A DNA stretch of 6,296 nucleotides, taken from assembly GCA_031275145.1 (NCBI GenBank), contig JAISPE010000187.1, forward strand, positions 1 to 6,296. The letters are read 5' to 3'. Positions 6,078-6,296 of this stretch are shown one piece after another. The notes beneath the pieces were generated by a model. It saw nothing but the letters and a program-made list of their open reading frames with translations, was not told the DNA's origin and searched no databases. Made by a program: the position numbers and the translations under genes. The DNA is from Prevotellaceae bacterium. GTDB taxonomy: Bacteria; Bacteroidota; Bacteroidia; Bacteroidales; UBA932. Every line of letters begins with the position of its first letter. Position 1 is the stretch's first letter.

Positions 6078-6124
6078 GGGGGGGTAGGGGAGACCTCATG
6101 TAAACTCTCCCCGCTCTACTCTAC
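6078..6124 (+). ncRNA. Group II intron domain VI and 3' splice end
   Basis: GGGGAGA (6087-6093) pairs with TCTCCCC (6106-6112), and GGGTA (6082-6086) can pair with TACTC (6117-6121) across an asymmetric internal loop. If the intron ends at AC 6124, A6118 lies seven nucleotides from the 3' end, the typical branch-point position. It directly follows domain V, as expected. Confidence 0.65.
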
Positions 6125-6184
6125 TGCCCTTTGTGGTAAAAAAATAAGCGTCATCAAACCTTTTCAGTTGCGGTACGAAATATT

Positions 6185-6215
6185 TTTGGAAATTCTGAAT
6201 TTTTATATAATTTTG
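6185..6215 (+). promoter_or_regulatory. Bacteroidetes promoter for the gene at the right edge
   Basis: TTTG at 6185-6188 (-33) and TAATTTTG at 6208-6215 (-7) are separated by exactly 19 bp, the best promoter match in the window. Transcription should begin near 6220, giving an AT-rich leader of about 44 nt before the ATG at 6264. Confidence 0.7.
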
Positions 6216-6263
6216 CGCTATTAAAATGATATTATTTTAAATTATTAATTAAAACGTAAGTAT

Positions 6264-6296
6264 ATGAATACAAAAGAAAAAGCTTTTAAAGGAGTG
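6264..6296 (+). CDS. Start of an unidentified gene, cut by the window edge
   Basis: ATG at 6264 opens a frame of 11 codons (MNTKEKAFKGV) with no stop before the window ends. It lies about 50 bp after a strong Bacteroidetes promoter in an AT-rich context typical of gene starts in this phylum. The N-terminus is too short to assign a family. Confidence 0.55.
   Translation, partial: MNTKEKAFKGV

Larger units (their letters stand above)
5768..6124 (+). mobile_element. 3' remnant of a group II intron
   Basis: This stretch combines the end of the maturase reading frame with intron RNA domains V and VI in the native order. The 5' part (the GUGYG start, domains I-III, and most of domain IV with the reverse transcriptase) is missing. 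The left edge lies at the junction with the WG-repeat fragment, between about 5758 and 5790, and cannot be fixed from one sequence. The right edge is probably after AC at 6124, but the tandem CTCTACTCTAC leaves 6119 possible. The element cannot splice on its own. Confidence 0.75.

Overview
The window looks like chromosomal DNA from an anaerobic member of the Bacteroidetes, probably Bacteroidales. The evidence is a DUF4293 membrane protein (a Bacteroidetes-specific family), -7 promoter boxes of the TAnnTTTG type ahead of most transcription units, AT-rich gene starts without Shine-Dalgarno sequences, and an oxygen-sensitive class III ribonucleotide reductase. No rRNA, tRNA or CRISPR array is visible.

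Left part (1-2585): three genes on the + strand. They are a four-helix DUF4293 membrane protein, a secreted protein with a thioredoxin-like domain that has lost its CxxC, and, 27 bp further on, a secreted protein with a thrombospondin type 3 calcium-binding repeat and an OmpA-like C-terminal domain. The last two probably form a two-gene envelope operon. Their exact functions are not known.

Middle part (2586-5303): a complete nrdD-nrdG operon for anaerobic ribonucleotide reduction (glycyl radical enzyme plus radical-SAM activase), with overlapping reading frames. Its leader is the most interesting regulatory segment. It contains a 16-bp palindrome followed by a hairpin that closely resembles the conserved core of the cobalamin (B12) riboswitch, but it seems too short to be a complete classical aptamer. 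B12 control of a B12-independent reductase would make biological sense.

Right part (5304-6263): about 960 bp with no intact gene, made of debris. In order it holds the 5' fragment of a DUF4143-type ATPase on the - strand with its own promoter box, a 130-bp tract of repeats in steps of about 10 and 21 bp, a scrap of a WG-repeat protein, and the 3' end of a group II intron (C-terminal maturase fragment plus well-preserved RNA domains V and VI). A near-perfect Bacteroidetes promoter (TTTG-N19-TAATTTTG) then precedes the first 11 codons of a gene that runs off the window.

I do not see a convincing new multi-gene system. The points most worth following up are the riboswitch-like nrdDG leader, the phased repeat tract, and the degenerate thioredoxin/OmpA pair.
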